From Heracleum sosnowskyi (Eukaryota > Streptophyta > Magnoliopsida > Apiales > Apiaceae), in NCBI GenBank assembly GCA_030848705.1, contig CM061238.1:52739133-52803132 (forward strand): a stretch of 64,000 nucleotides of DNA, in the 5' to 3' direction. Shown one piece after another: positions 35,913-47,639 of this stretch. Position 1 is the stretch's first letter. Every line of letters starts with the position of its first letter. The notes beneath the pieces were generated by a model. It was not told where the DNA came from, made no database searches, and saw only the letters and a program-made list of their open reading frames with translations. The translations under genes were made by a program, and so were the position numbers.

Positions 35913-36939
35913 TGTTTGGAATATGTTGTTCTTGATGATAATTATAAAAACACTTAGTAGATTTTGTATTAAGTCATTTTGTAACTGTCAACGGAATGGC
36001 ATGCTTTGCAGCGTTTCGTTGACAGGAAGCTCATCAACGGAATGAGTGATGCAGCAACTGCATTGTACAATACTTAATAGTTTGATATGCATTTTGTTGT
36101 AGGTATTAGATAGGTTTTCTAAGTCATGTTGACTAAGTACTAGATAGGCAAAATAGGTTGGTGAATTGTAAATATATTATGCCTTGTAATTTTGCCTAAG
36201 TGAAGACATGTCAACGGAATGAAGATTACTCTATCAACGGAATGAAGACTACTCTATCAACGAAACGAGGGTTATACCATCAACGAAACAAAGAATAAAG
36301 CTATCAACGAAACACATCTCTCTACTATCAACGAATCATTATTGCTTTTCTGAATAGTTGACAAAGTGATAGTGACAGTTATCTGACAGATCAAAAGGGA
36401 GATATGGAAGTGTACTTTGCATTGGAAGCCATAAAAATGGTCACTGGAAATAAGGAAACATTCCAATTTCCAATTAGGTTCTTGGGAGTGATCATAATAA
36501 GCAAAAAGACAAAAGCAAAGATCTCCAAGGACCATTGGACAAAAGGGATGAAAAGCAAGCTACTGGCGGTTACCTTTAGTGTACTTCAGAGTAGCCAAAA
36601 ATAGCATTGTAAACTTGGGAATATTTATAACCAAGTGTAGCAGTTAAAACAGATAAAGAGAAGAAAAACAAATAGATTGTATTAGCTATCTTTGAGAGCA
36701 TACTTCTCTACATTCTTGTAACTGAGCAGCTGTGTACATTTTGTATCACAGATTATTTCCGAAATAAAAACACTTCAGTTGGATAATCAAACAATCCAAC
36801 TGAAATTATTTAAGTGCTTGTGTTTTTATTTTATAAGTTCAGTTTTATTTCAAAAGTTGTTTAAAGTTTAAAATATCTAGAATTGTATTCAACCCCCCCC
36901 CTTCCTTCTACAATTCTGTTTGGTCATTTGGGATTAACA
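35913..36939 (+). repeat. 3' LTR of element D
   Basis: TGTTTGGAAT to GGATTAACA. It starts TGTTT where the 5' copy has TGTTA, and about 1.6% of positions differ from the 5' copy. The word array is kept. Confidence 0.95.
36879..36917 (+). other. U5 hairpin, D 3' LTR
   Basis: Same AGAATTGTA / TACAATTCT stem; the C-run in the loop is longer than in the 5' copy, and the stem is intact. Confidence 0.72.
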
Positions 36940-36944
36940 CTTGT
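36940..36944 (+). repeat. Target-site duplication of D (right)
   Basis: CTTGT, copy of 30179-30183. Confidence 0.93.
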
Positions 36945-39900
36945 GATTTCTCTTCTTCTGGCTTCTTCTTCTTCATCTACTTCCTTGTTGTGAGAATCCA
37001 CCACAGTAGAAAGTATTAACAGATCAACCTCTTGTAGAATATCAGATTCATCAAGATCCTGAACTGTGTCAGGAACAGTATCAAGATTAGAATCTTCAAT
37101 TTGATTTGTATTACTGAGAGTTGATTTTCTTGTTTTTCTTCTCAATTCTGGTTCTTCTTCAACATTTCCATCATCACCAAAAGTAGACCTGTCAGGAACT
37201 ACTAGAGTTTTAGTAGGTTCAGGAATTTCTTCAATCCTTAATCCTCTAGACCTTGTTTGTCTAGACATAATTGGAATTGATGAGCTTCTTCTACCTCTTT
37301 GAGCACTTCTTCTACCTCTGCCTCCTCTACCTCTAGCAGGAGCAGGATTCTTGAAACTCTCCATCATTTCTCTTTGAGCATTTAAGAACTCTTCTTGTGA
37401 GAGATCAGGATATTTTTCAGTAGCAGTAGATAGTGCCTTTCTAGAAAATAACTGTTGTACCCTCTTATCAGTATGATAAAGAGTCACAACATCACCTTTC
37501 TTTGTTTTGAACTTCTGGAATAGGTTTACAGCATCTTCAGGATTTTCAATGATTACATCTTCATCACCCTCAGGAATTGTAGAAAGTGTATGTCCATGAC
37601 CAGGCGTCAGGATTTGATCAGTCATCAGGATTTGATCACCTGTCAGGATTTGTTCTTCCGTCAGGATCTGAGATTGTACCAATGTTCTCACTGTCCTTAC
37701 TCCAGAATCAGAAACATGAGTTGACTGCGTTGTTTGACTTTGAGAAGTTTGAATAGTCTTCATAACAGCAGCATCAGAGGTTTCTCCTTGTAGAACTTTG
37801 TCACCACCATCATTTCCAGTATCATCATCATTATTCCTTAATACTAGATCAGGTGTACATTTTGTAGAACTTACCTTCTCCCCCTTTTTGACATCAACAT
37901 TTGACAATATATTCAAAATTAAGGCAAGAGAGGTTTGTATATCAGTTACCTTAGAATCAAGTGAATCAATTCTGCTGTTGATGGAGGTTTGTTCAGTAAT
38001 GACTGACTTGACTTGGGATTCCACTATTCTTAGTTGAAGAACAGTAGGCACCTTTGTGAAGTTTTGAGAAATGTCAGTCCTTACTAATTCTATAGCAGCC
38101 TTGATAGAATCAATTTCATGTTTGAGGCCTCTTGATAAAAGAGTAGTAGTTGCCTTCAAATGATTCTTCAAATCTTGATTCTCAATCAATTTCACTGCAT
38201 CATAGGCATGATCCAAAGCATATGGATAACTAACAGACTCAGAAGATCTGTACCATGAATTGTTCCATTCATATTGTCTAAGTGCCTCAGCAGGAGAAAT
38301 TTCAAAAGGAACAGAAAAATCTTGTTTCAGATCTTTTCCAGTAGAAGCCTTGCCAACCATGAATGTGCTTGATGAACCAAAGTTGGTTCCAAGACTAGCT
38401 TTGATTGCTATAGCAAGCTGATCCTTCTCTTCATTATTATCATTATCACTATCATCACTATCAACAGCATCAGAATCAAGAGTAACATCAGGATCAGGAA
38501 TTGCAATACCTTTTAGCTTATCCTGAGATGCTGTGATAGGCTCTGTCATTGGTCTTGAGCTTAGTGGTTGTATCAGGATTGGCTTATCAGTAGCACCACT
38601 AGCGTCAGGAGCAACACCGTCAGGATGAGATAAGCTTGCATCAGGATTTGATACTGATGGTTCTTGTGTAGCATGAGGTTCTGAAGCTGCTTTAACACTT
38701 TGAGTTCAAGGTTCTTGTGTACTTCCCTCATTGACAGTGTCCTCGACCATTCTTTCATTTTCACCAGAAATCCCTTGAGCATTGTCAGGAAATTCCTCAG
38801 AAGCTGTAGCTTTGCCTGAATCTTTAGATGGTTCTTGTGTGGCTGGAATGTTGATGTCTTCATTCTCCCTTTGAGAAAATGGTTCTTGTGTGACCATTCC
38901 AATAGCTAAGCCTTCACCCAAACTTTGATTGAATGGTTCTTGTGTGGCAGGATCTTCAGTAGCTGCTGAATCACATTGAGATTCAGGTTCTTGTGGACTT
39001 GATCCTTTCAGCTTCTTCTGTCTCTGAAAGACCTTTTTCTCTGCTTTCCTTTTCTTCTCCAATGGATGTAGAAACCCAAGATTGGAAGCAACAGCACCAT
39101 ACTTCTCCCATGAAATATCAACATGTCTTGTAGTAGGAGAGGATTTGGCTGGAGAGTCTGAAACAGAGACAACTTTTGTTGGAGTGACATCAGGATTACC
39201 AACGTCAGGATTAGCTTGAGCATCAGGATTTGACTGCTCATCAGGAATTGATAGATCCTGACCATCAGTAGTCTGTGTCTCCAAAGGAATATAATACCTG
39301 CTTTTAGAAAATTTCCTTTTCTTCTATGGCTTAGATGATGGTGCCACAGCTTCAATAGCAGTATCAACAACTTCCTTGATTATCTTAAATTTAGAGGAAA
39401 TTGGCATGTCATCTTCAGAATCAGATTCATCCCTTAATACCAATTTTCTCTTCACAGAAACAACCTCAGTCACCTTCTCAGCTTTCTTCTGAACCAGGAC
39501 CCCTTGTACACCCCCTTGTTTCTTCTTTTTAGTGAGTGGTGTAGAAGAAAAAATCCTTTGAACCTGATTGCCTTCCAGACACATCAGTTGTAGCTGATTT
39601 CTTTGATTTTACAACTAAAGTCTTTTAAGAGACAGTAGAGGTGGCTGTTAACTGTTTAGACTGTTTAGGTGGCATGCTTGGGTCAAGAACAAGGTGTGAT
39701 GGACCTTGCCCCATAGCATTAGAAATTAAACCATAACGAATAGGCATTTTCTGATGCAGGAAAAGCCTAACCTCATCAGGAATAAAAGCATTGCCAATAA
39801 AACCATTTGCCTTATCATAATTGACTAAGGACTTCAAGTTGTTCTCTGTAATTCTACAAATAGGTAGAATCACATCATCCTCAAAAGTAACACCAAGACA

Positions 39901-40179
39901 TAAGTGATTGAATATTAATTGGAAAAATCTAATAAAACAGACATAGCCTAATTTATCAGTTTTTCTATCACTTAAAGCTTTCAACACAAAACTACCATAA
40001 TCAAAAACTTGAGAGTAGATAAGAGAGTATCCAATTTTGAGTGATCCTGATGGTAGAGCATCAAAATTAGATGTCTTATTCAGGAAGCATCGACTGATGG
40101 TATCAAAGAAATAATTCCATTCCCTCTTGATCTTTGTCCTGAAGAGATTACCATATCTCTTAACTTCCCCATTGTAACC
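36945..40179 (-). pseudogene. Env-like ORF of B, middle segment
   Basis: Minus strand, between the C and D insertions. It begins inside the conserved N-terminal domain (KREWNYFFDTISRCF, SLKIGYSLIYSQVFD, VCFIRFFQLIFNHLCLG), which aligns with C (RKEWSFFFDCITRAF, SLQIGYSLLYDAHFD). Then come FEDDVILPICRITENN, Ser/Thr-rich and TQEP repeats, NPD repeats, a coiled coil, and the RG-rich patch ARGRGGRGRRSAQRGRR with an acidic tail. Lesions: TAA at 39625-39627, a frame change just after it, a stop near 39322 and another near 38704. The longest open part is 36945-38549. Confidence 0.85.
40175..40179 (+). repeat. Target-site duplication of C (left)
   Basis: TAACC, repeated at 52847-52851. Confidence 0.94.
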
Positions 40180-40675
40180 TGTTAGATATAATTGCTGATG
40201 TTTGTTTATCAGTGTTTAAAGTACCAGGAAACTATCAGAGTTTAGCTGGAGGACCAGTCAGAGTTTGTTAAAGTCTGATGGTCAGAGTTTGCTTAGCAGT
40301 TGGTGTAAAAGTCAATGAAGATTCTAGAAGCGATATTCTTTGAAGATGGAAAGAAGCAAAGAGATATCGAGATAGCTAAGGAAACGGAACAGAAGACAGA
40401 AGCAATTCTAAATTGATATTAATTGTATAGCTGATTTATAGGAATATCAATTAGAAGATTGTACGTAGCTGTGTACTATATAAACACGGATAGGTTAACC
40501 CTAAAAGGTATGCGAATACGTGAATTATCATTCTTGTAACCTAGCAGCTCTCTGTGATATTTTACATCACTGAGAGAGGAGTTTTTAATTCCATTCAGTT
40601 TGTTATTCATAAACAGTGTTCTTATTGTTATTCTCATACATCTATTTGATTATATATTGTGTATTCGGCCTAACA
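40180..40675 (+). repeat. 5' LTR of element C
   Basis: TGTTAGATAT to GGCCTAACA. Words TATCAGAGTTTA, GTCAGAGTTTG and AGTCTGATGG lie in the first 140 bp, the reverse complement of the AAACTCTGAT repeated in the interior. The TATA box is at 40476-40485. This family lacks the C-rich U5 hairpin. Confidence 0.95.
40476..40485 (+). promoter_or_regulatory. TATA box of C 5' LTR
   Basis: CTATATAAAC followed by AC, identical to A. Confidence 0.7.
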
Positions 40676-40677
40676 AT

Positions 40678-40690
40678 TGGTATCAGAGAC
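40678..40690 (+). other. Primer binding site of C
   Basis: TGGTATCAGAGAC, 2 nt after the LTR end. It has one extra base relative to the perfect Met-tRNA complement seen in the other elements. Confidence 0.85.
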
Positions 40691-40738
40691 AAGGCTGTTT
40701 AATATATACAGTTTTTGATCCAAACACAAGTTATAATC

Positions 40739-42997
40739 ATGGCTGAAAATAATCAAGCAGGTTCTAAATCTGAAAAGGTTCAACCAACTTCTGTGAGTCG
40801 ATATGAGACGATTAGGGTTCCAATTCTCAGACCAGCAGAATATCCAATATGGAAGGTGAAGATGACCATGTTTCTGGAAGCCACGGATCCAGAATACCTT
40901 TATAGAATCAATGATGGTCCTCATATGCCAACAAAACTGTCTCTAGTTGTTGCTGGTCAAGAACAAAAGATCGTTCCAAAAGAAAAGAAAGATTTGACTC
41001 TTGAAGACATCTCATCAATTGCAAAGGATGCAAAGGTTAGACATCTTCTCCATAGTGCGTTAGATAATGTCATGTCTAACAGAGTTATTGGTTGCAAAAC
41101 TGCCAAAGAAATTTGGGATGCTTTAGAAGTCAGATGTCAAGGAACAAGTGCTATAAAGAAGAACATGAAGACTATTCTGACACAGGAGTATGAACACTTT
41201 GACTCGAGACCTGATGAAACTTTGACTGAGACATATGACAGATTCTGTAAACTGTTGAATGATTTATCTCTTGTTGATAAAGAATATGAACTTGAAGAGT
41301 CGAATCTCAAGTTTCTTCTATCTCTACCTGAAAGATGGGATTTAAAGGCGACAACAATAAGAGATAACTATGATCTTGCAGAGACAGATCTTGATGAAAT
41401 TTATGGGTTGCTCAAAACTCATGAACTTGAGATAGAACAAAGAAACAAAAGATCTGGAAAGAAGACAAAATCTGTTGCTCTCAAAGTTGAAGAAAAAATT
41501 CTTAAGAAAGAGACATCAAAGAAGAAAGCTAAAGGAAAGGCTTTGGTCATAAAATCTGAAAGTGAGTCATCAAACTCTGATGATGACTCAAACACTGATG
41601 AATCTTCTGAATCCGAGGATGATGAAGAACAACTGATGCAAATGGCTGCTTTGATGGTGAAGACTTTCAAGAAGATGGGTTTCACGAACTTCAAGAAAGG
41701 AAAGAGATTCTCAAGGAAAGATTCAAACTCTGAAAGGAAGAGTTTCAGAAAGTCTGAAAGAAGGGATATCAAATCTGAGAAGAAAGACAAGTCTGAGATC
41801 CAGTGCTATAAGTGTAAAGAGATGGGTCACTATGCTCCAGAGTGCAAGAAAGGAAAATCTGAAAAAGCACTCATCACTAAAGGAAAAGACTGGGCAAACA
41901 CTTCATATTCAGATGAGGATGTCAACTATGCTCTCATGGCAACTGTCCAAGATGAATCTGATTCATCTGAAAACAAGGTACCTCTAACAACTTATGCTTA
42001 TGATATTGATAATATATCTGAATTGAGAATTTATCTTAAAAGCATACATGTTAGTTATAGAGATCAGACTTTAGAAAATGAGAGAATTAAATCTGAGAAT
42101 CTAAAGCTTAAAGAGAGAAATAAATTTCTTGAAGAAGAACTTGTTAACATGCAACAGGTTCAAAAGGAAAGAGATGATGTTGTTTATGTTGAACAGGAGT
42201 TGCTTAAGAAATTTAGGCAACTAGAATCTGATTTGGAAAAAGAAAGAAAGGTAATTAAAACCTGGACAAACTCTGGTAAGGACACACATCAGGTGTTTCA
42301 AACAGACTCAGTAGGGTTAGGTTACTGTGACAAAGATGAACTTAGGTTTAAAGATAAGGTTAAATTTAGAACACATCTTCCACCTATGAAATTTGTTCCT
42401 GAATCCAGTAAGCTAAACTCTGTACTTGAAAAAGAAACTGTTGAGAAAAAACCAGTAAAAACTTGTGTTAAACAGGTTAATGTTGGTTTAATGACAGAGA
42501 AACAATTCAAGTATAAGCTCAAAGAGGTAAAGTCTGTTGAGAAACAGAAAGTGTCCAGGAAGAATAGAAATGGAAAGGTAGGCATTAATAAAAGCAATAA
42601 TCATTTGCCTATCACTGATGCTCCTAGAAAAACATGTCATAATTGTGGTAGTTCTAACCATCTTGCAAGTTTCTGCAGGAAAAACAAAGATATTAATTCT
42701 TTACCCTCCAAGTCTGGAGTTAAGAATGATTATGTTAGGGTTAGACCACAGACTTTATGCACTCACTGTGGGAGTACTTGGCACTCTATTTATACTTGCA
42801 AGAATTATCATGCCATTTATCACAACTATTATGAGTTGAAACCAAATTTGAAATGGGTTAAAGTTGATTCTGCAAGTGTAAACTCTGATACTATTAGCTT
42901 AAACTCTGTTGACAAGAATTCCGCTGCAAAAGCTAACAATGTTAAGAAAGCCAAAGGATCCAAGCAAGTCTGGATCCTTAAATATAACTCTTTGTAA
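40739..42997 (+). CDS. gag: Gag polyprotein of element C
   Basis: Intact 752-aa ORF. I chose the ATG at 40739; the frame is open slightly upstream but only from a TTG. The N-terminal copia Gag domain is complete (EYPIWKVKMTMFLEATDPEY, SNRVIGCKTAKEIWDALE, FLLSLPERWD). CCHC knuckles: CYKCKEMGHYAPEC from residue 356, CHNCGSSNHLASFC from 633 and CTHCGSTWHSIYTC from 674. A Lys-rich segment precedes the first knuckle and a coiled-coil-like stretch lies between the first and second. Short NSDD/NTDE motifs near residue 280 are written with the family DNA word. Layout matches A Gag at clearly lower identity. It is the only C gene without a lesion. Confidence 0.94.
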   Translation: MAENNQAGSKSEKVQPTSVSRYETIRVPILRPAEYPIWKVKMTMFLEATDPEYLYRINDGPHMPTKLSLVVAGQEQKIVPKEKKDLTLEDISSIAKDAKVRHLLHSALDNVMSNRVIGCKTAKEIWDALEVRCQGTSAIKKNMKTILTQEYEHFDSRPDETLTETYDRFCKLLNDLSLVDKEYELEESNLKFLLSLPERWDLKATTIRDNYDLAETDLDEIYGLLKTHELEIEQRNKRSGKKTKSVALKVEEKILKKETSKKKAKGKALVIKSESESSNSDDDSNTDESSESEDDEEQLMQMAALMVKTFKKMGFTNFKKGKRFSRKDSNSERKSFRKSERRDIKSEKKDKSEIQCYKCKEMGHYAPECKKGKSEKALITKGKDWANTSYSDEDVNYALMATVQDESDSSENKVPLTTYAYDIDNISELRIYLKSIHVSYRDQTLENERIKSENLKLKERNKFLEEELVNMQQVQKERDDVVYVEQELLKKFRQLESDLEKERKVIKTWTNSGKDTHQVFQTDSVGLGYCDKDELRFKDKVKFRTHLPPMKFVPESSKLNSVLEKETVEKKPVKTCVKQVNVGLMTEKQFKYKLKEVKSVEKQKVSRKNRNGKVGINKSNNHLPITDAPRKTCHNCGSSNHLASFCRKNKDINSLPSKSGVKNDYVRVRPQTLCTHCGSTWHSIYTCKNYHAIYHNYYELKPNLKWVKVDSASVNSDTISLNSVDKNSAAKANNVKKAKGSKQVWILKYNSL

Positions 42998-43014
42998 TTG
43001 TTTGTGATTGCAGG
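42991..43014 (+). other. Gag-pol junction with splice-acceptor-like sequence
   Basis: TTTGTAATTGTTTGTGATTGCAG followed by GG spans the gag stop and the pol start. The pol frame is +1 relative to gag, has a stop just upstream (43005-43007) and no early ATG. Confidence 0.5.
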
Positions 43015-46000
43015 GCATAAGGGAAAGCACCATGGTCTTGGACAGTGGATGTTCAGGGCACATGACTGGAAATAAAGCCCTGCTATCAGATTATGAGGAG
43101 AAAGCTGGCCCAAAAGTTTCCTATGGAGATGGCAACATAGGACGTACTCTGGGATATGGCAATATCAATCTTGGAAGTGTCATCATCACAAATGTAGCTC
43201 TAGTTCCAGGACTCAAGCATGACTTGCTATCTGTGAGTCAAATCTGTGACAGAGGTTATCATGTAGATTTTCAACCTGAATACTGTGAGGTTATCAGCAA
43301 ATCTACAGGGAAAGTTGTTCTAGTTGGACACATACGGAATAATATTTATGAAGCAAGTTTGGTAACAAACTCTGAAGGAAAAACTGTGTGTCTGTCTACA
43401 AAAATGTCTAATGAAGAGAGTTGGAAATGGCATAAGAAGCTCTCTCATCTGAACTTGAACAACATCAATGAGCTAATTCGAAAAGATCTTGTAAGGGGAC
43501 TTCCAAAATCAATACTCAGCTTAGATGGTCTGTGTGATTCCTGTCAAAAGGCCAAGCAAAGGAAGTCATCTTTCAAGAGTAAATCTGAATCTTCAGTTGT
43601 GGATCCTTATCATCTGCTTCATGTTGATCTATTTGGTCCAGTGAATGTAATGTCTCTTGGCAGAAAGAAATATGCTCTAGTTATTGTTGATGAGTATACT
43701 AGATACACTTGGGTGTACTTTCTAGCAAAGAAGGATGAAACTGCCTTAATTCTGATGGAACATGTAAAACTACTGGACAAAGGATCACAGTATAAAGTGA
43801 AAATTATCAGGAGTGATAATGGTACTGAATTCAGAAATACAACAATGGAAGAATTTTGCAAGAAAAGAGGAGTGAAGCAAGAATTTTCTGCACCAGGGAC
43901 TCCACAACAAAATGGTGTAGTAGAAAGGAAGAACATAACTTTAATCGAAGATGCCAGAACAATGCTTGATGAAGCAAAATTGCCAACTTATTTCTGGGCA
44001 GAAGCTGTTCAAACTGCTTGTTTTACTCAAAATGCTACACTGATCAACATGCATGGGAAAACACCATATGAGATGGTGAAGAATAAGAAACCAAACCTGA
44101 AATATTTTCATATTTTTGGGTGCAAATGCTTTGTGTTGAAAACTCATCCTGAACAGTTGACCTAGTTTGATTTAAAAGCTGATGAAGGAATTTTTGTTGG
44201 ATATCCACTGTCAACTAAAGCATTTAGAGTTTATAATCTGAGAACTAAAGTGATCATGGAATCTATACATGTGTGATTTGATGACAAGAAAATAACTGGA
44301 ATTGAAGATGAAGAAAATCATGATCAGCTACGCTTTGAAAATGAAGATCTAAACTCTAATGATATAAACTCTGACGAAGCAAATCCAACAAACTCTGATG
44401 AAGCATACTCTGAACCTCTACTGGTAAATACTGAGGAAGTCTCTCAGACAGAACAGAATAGAGAACCAGTTGAGGGGGAGCATGAAGATACTTCAGCAAC
44501 ATCTCAAAAAAATGACTCACACTCTGAAAGTGAGTCAGCTGAAGAATCTAACACAAACTCTGAAAGTTCAAACACTGAACAGTCCAATTAAGGGGGAGCC
44601 TCAGAGAATGCAGATGGTCAACAAGAGTATCAGGAAAGCATGGATCAAGGGGGAGAATCCAATAATGATGAAAGAAGCCACTTACCTACAGCAAGAAGGT
44701 GGACTCAGGCTCATACACCTGATCTGATAATTGGAAATCCAGATGCAAGTGTGAAAACAAGAAGTGCTACAACAAATGAATGCCTGTTTCATGCATTTAT
44801 ATCTCAAACAGAGCCTAAGAAAGTGGATGAAGCTCTTCAAGATGCAAACTGGATAACAGCAATGCAGGAGGAATTGAATGAGTTTGAAAGAAATGAAGTA
44901 TGGACACTTGTACCAAGACCAAAGAACAGGTCTGTTGTTGGTACAAAGTGGGTTTTCAGAAACAAGACTGACAGTGAGGGAGTAATTACAAGGAACAAAG
45001 CTAGACTTGTGGCAAAAGGATATTCACAACAGGAAGGAATTGACTATGATGAAACCTTTGCACCAGTTGCAAGGTTGGAAGCCATAAGAATTTTTCTAGC
45101 ATATGCTGCTCACAAGAAGTTTAAAGTCTTTCAGATGGATGTGAAGAGTGCTTTTTTCAATGGGAAACTTGAAGAAGAAGTGTTTGTTGAACAACCACCA
45201 GGGTTTGTGGACCCCAAGTATCCAGACTATGTCTACAGGCTTGACAAAGCACTATATGGACTAAAGCAGGCACCTAGAGCATGGTATGAAACTCTGGCTC
45301 AATTTCTTTTAGAAAGTGGGTTCACTAGAGGTACAATTGATAAAACCTTGTTCTATTTCAATTCTGGTGATGATTTGCTTTTAGTTCAAATCTATGTAGA
45401 TGACATAATTTTTGGGTCTACTAATGATAAACTCTGTAAGAAATTTGCCAAGCTTATGCAGTCCAGGTACCAAATGAGCATGATGGGAGAGCTTAGTTAT
45501 TTTCTAGGCTTGCAGGTAAAACAAACAGATGATGGGATTTTTATCAATCAAGCAAAATATACCAGAAATCTTCTCAAGAAATTTGGTATGCTTGATAGTT
45601 CATCTGCAACAACTCCTATGGCAACTGCAACAAATTTAGACAAAGACACAGGAGCTTCAGTAGATATGACAAACTACAGAGGCATGATAGGGTCTCTTCT
45701 TTATCTTACTGCAAGTAGACCAGATATTATGTATGCAACCTGTCTTTGTGCAAGATTTCAAGCAGATCCCAGAGAGCCTCATCTAACAGCTGTGAAGAGG
45801 ATTTTCAAATATCTCAAAGGAACTATAACCTTGGGTTTGTGGTATCCTAGAGAATCAGAGTTTAAGTTAATTGGTTACTCTGATGCAGATTTTGCAGGCT
45901 GTAAGATTGACAGAAAGAGCACTAGTGGAAGCTGTCAATTTCTAGGTGACAGACTGGTTTCTTGGTACAGCAAGAAACAGAAATCAATTTCCACATCCAC

Positions 46001-46337
46001 AGTAGAAGAAGAGTATATTGCTGCTGGTAGCTGTTGTGCACAGATTTTGTGGATGAAGAATCAATTCTTGGATTATGGGTTAAGGTACTCTAAAATACCT
46101 ATTTTCTGTGATAATCAAAGTGCTATTGCTATGACATGTAATCCAGTACAGCATTCCATGACCAAGCACATCAGCATAAGGTATCACTTTATCAGGGAAC
46201 ATGTGGAGGAATGAGATATTGAGCTTCATTTTGTGTCTACAGAACAACAGCTTGCAGATATCTTCACTAAGCTTTTGAGTGAAGCTACATTTACAAGACT
46301 GGTGAATGAACTAGGAATGATCTCTGGTTTCGACTAG
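43008..46337 (+). pseudogene. pol: Pol of element C (protease-integrase-RT-RNase H)
   Basis: One continuous frame of about 1110 codons, broken only by nonsense codons: TAG 44163-44165, TGA 44274-44276, TAA 44589-44591 and TGA 46212-46214. Domains in order: protease (VLDSGCSGHMTG), zinc motif (HKKLSH, CDSCQKAKQ), integrase (VIVDEYTRYTW, RSDNGTEFRN, GTPQQNGVVERKN), and an acidic linker of NSDE repeats with three GGGGGAG tracts. RT follows (KARLVAKGYSQQEGIDYDE, FQMDVKSAFFNG, catalytic YVDDI), then copia RNase H (YSDADFAGCKIDRKS, STVEEEYIAAGS, CDNQSAIAM). It ends LVNELGMISGFD. All catalytic motifs remain readable, so loss is recent. Confidence 0.93.
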
Positions 46338-47639
46338 AGATACTGGTTAGACTCAAAATTAACTCTTCTGTGATATGTTGCTCATGTTTCTATGCATATG
46401 TTAACTATCATGCAAATCATGTTGTTAAACTCTGGAAGCATACTCTGTTGGTTAAACTCTAATGTTAAACTCTGATTATGGTATTGTCTGAAACATAAAC
46501 ACCGATGAAGAAAAAGTATGAAGCATGATTCTCAGTAAGTAATCGAGAATTATTCTGAGTTATATATGATCTGATCTCAAATGTGTGCAGAAAATTAACA
46601 CAGCATGATATTGTCTCTATATTTATAGCATCTCTTAGTTTATTGGTCTTATACACTGAGTCTGTATTAGCTGTTTGCACTTTCTCTCATAAAGTAATAT
46701 GTTAAATGATGTCAGTTTAAACTCTTATGAATAGTTACTGCTACTTCACCCTCAAGCAAAAGATGCAAAAACATGCACAAATTCCTTTGAGATCATGTTG
46801 TGCCTAGGAAGATCCAGGAACTTATTGTATGAAATAAGGGCTAAAATTTGATATTTTTGGTGACTAGTGCCAACCACTGATTACTGGAAAATAATAATAA
46901 AATAAAATAAAATTGAAAGGGGGTGAAAACAAATAAGTACAAATAAAGGTACAGAGTTTAGATGACATCAGATTTTGTTTTGCATATGAGAGTTTGGGCA
47001 ACCAGTTTTTACTGATTTATTTTGTGGATTTTATGCACTTTGAGATGCTCTCAATATTAATATTCAGTAAACTCTGCTATTCACACACAAATAATCACAA
47101 CTGTGCATTTTGAGAAAAGAGATTATTAATGAAGGAGGAGAATTGATAAACACTGATGAAATGTGTACTCTACGCAGAGGTAATTTATTTTTAATCTCTG
47201 ATGATTAAAATAAATAAAGGTGTTTCAGACATTTCATAATTTTTGAGGAACATTATTTTTGAAAATAGAGAGTATGATTGATAACGGTTTGTTGCGTTTT
47301 GGAAATGATGAAAAGTGTCTATTCACTAGCAGTAATTAATGGCTGTTTTTACTGCGCATGCGTGTTGGAAACTACCACGATTAGTGCTGTCAATTAATGC
47401 ATATGTGACAACTGTCCCACTCACACATTTCACGAGTAAGTCTGCTGTGTATCTTAATGATTAAAACTCTTCAGTTTTAATTCATATTTAATAGTGATAC
47501 ACACAACGTTTCAAATTTTTACAGACTTACTCTATTCACAGGACACTTTCACATAAGCATATTCACAAACACTTTTCTGCATCACTTTCTCAAATACACT
47601 CTCTAAGCATAAACTCTGATCTAGTTTCTAATCTTTCTA
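46338..47639 (+). other. Pol to env-like spacer of element C
   Basis: 1.3 kb without a convincing gene. It carries many AAACTCTGAT-type words, densest at 46425-46475. In the equivalent place B has only 142 bp. A separate promoter, or an intron, for the env-like ORF is possible; I see no strong TATA box near 47640. Confidence 0.6.

Larger units (their letters stand above)
30184..36939 (+). mobile_element. Element D: RT-less Sirevirus-like copia
   Basis: 6756 bp with LTRs of 1023 and 1027 bp (about 16 mismatches plus a C-run length change), TSD CTTGT, PBS and PPT, inserted in the env-like ORF of B. Order: gag, protease, integrase, then a remnant of an env-like protein. RT and RNase H are absent. 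It belongs to a different family from A/B and C, closest to E in its gag ends. Confidence 0.95.
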
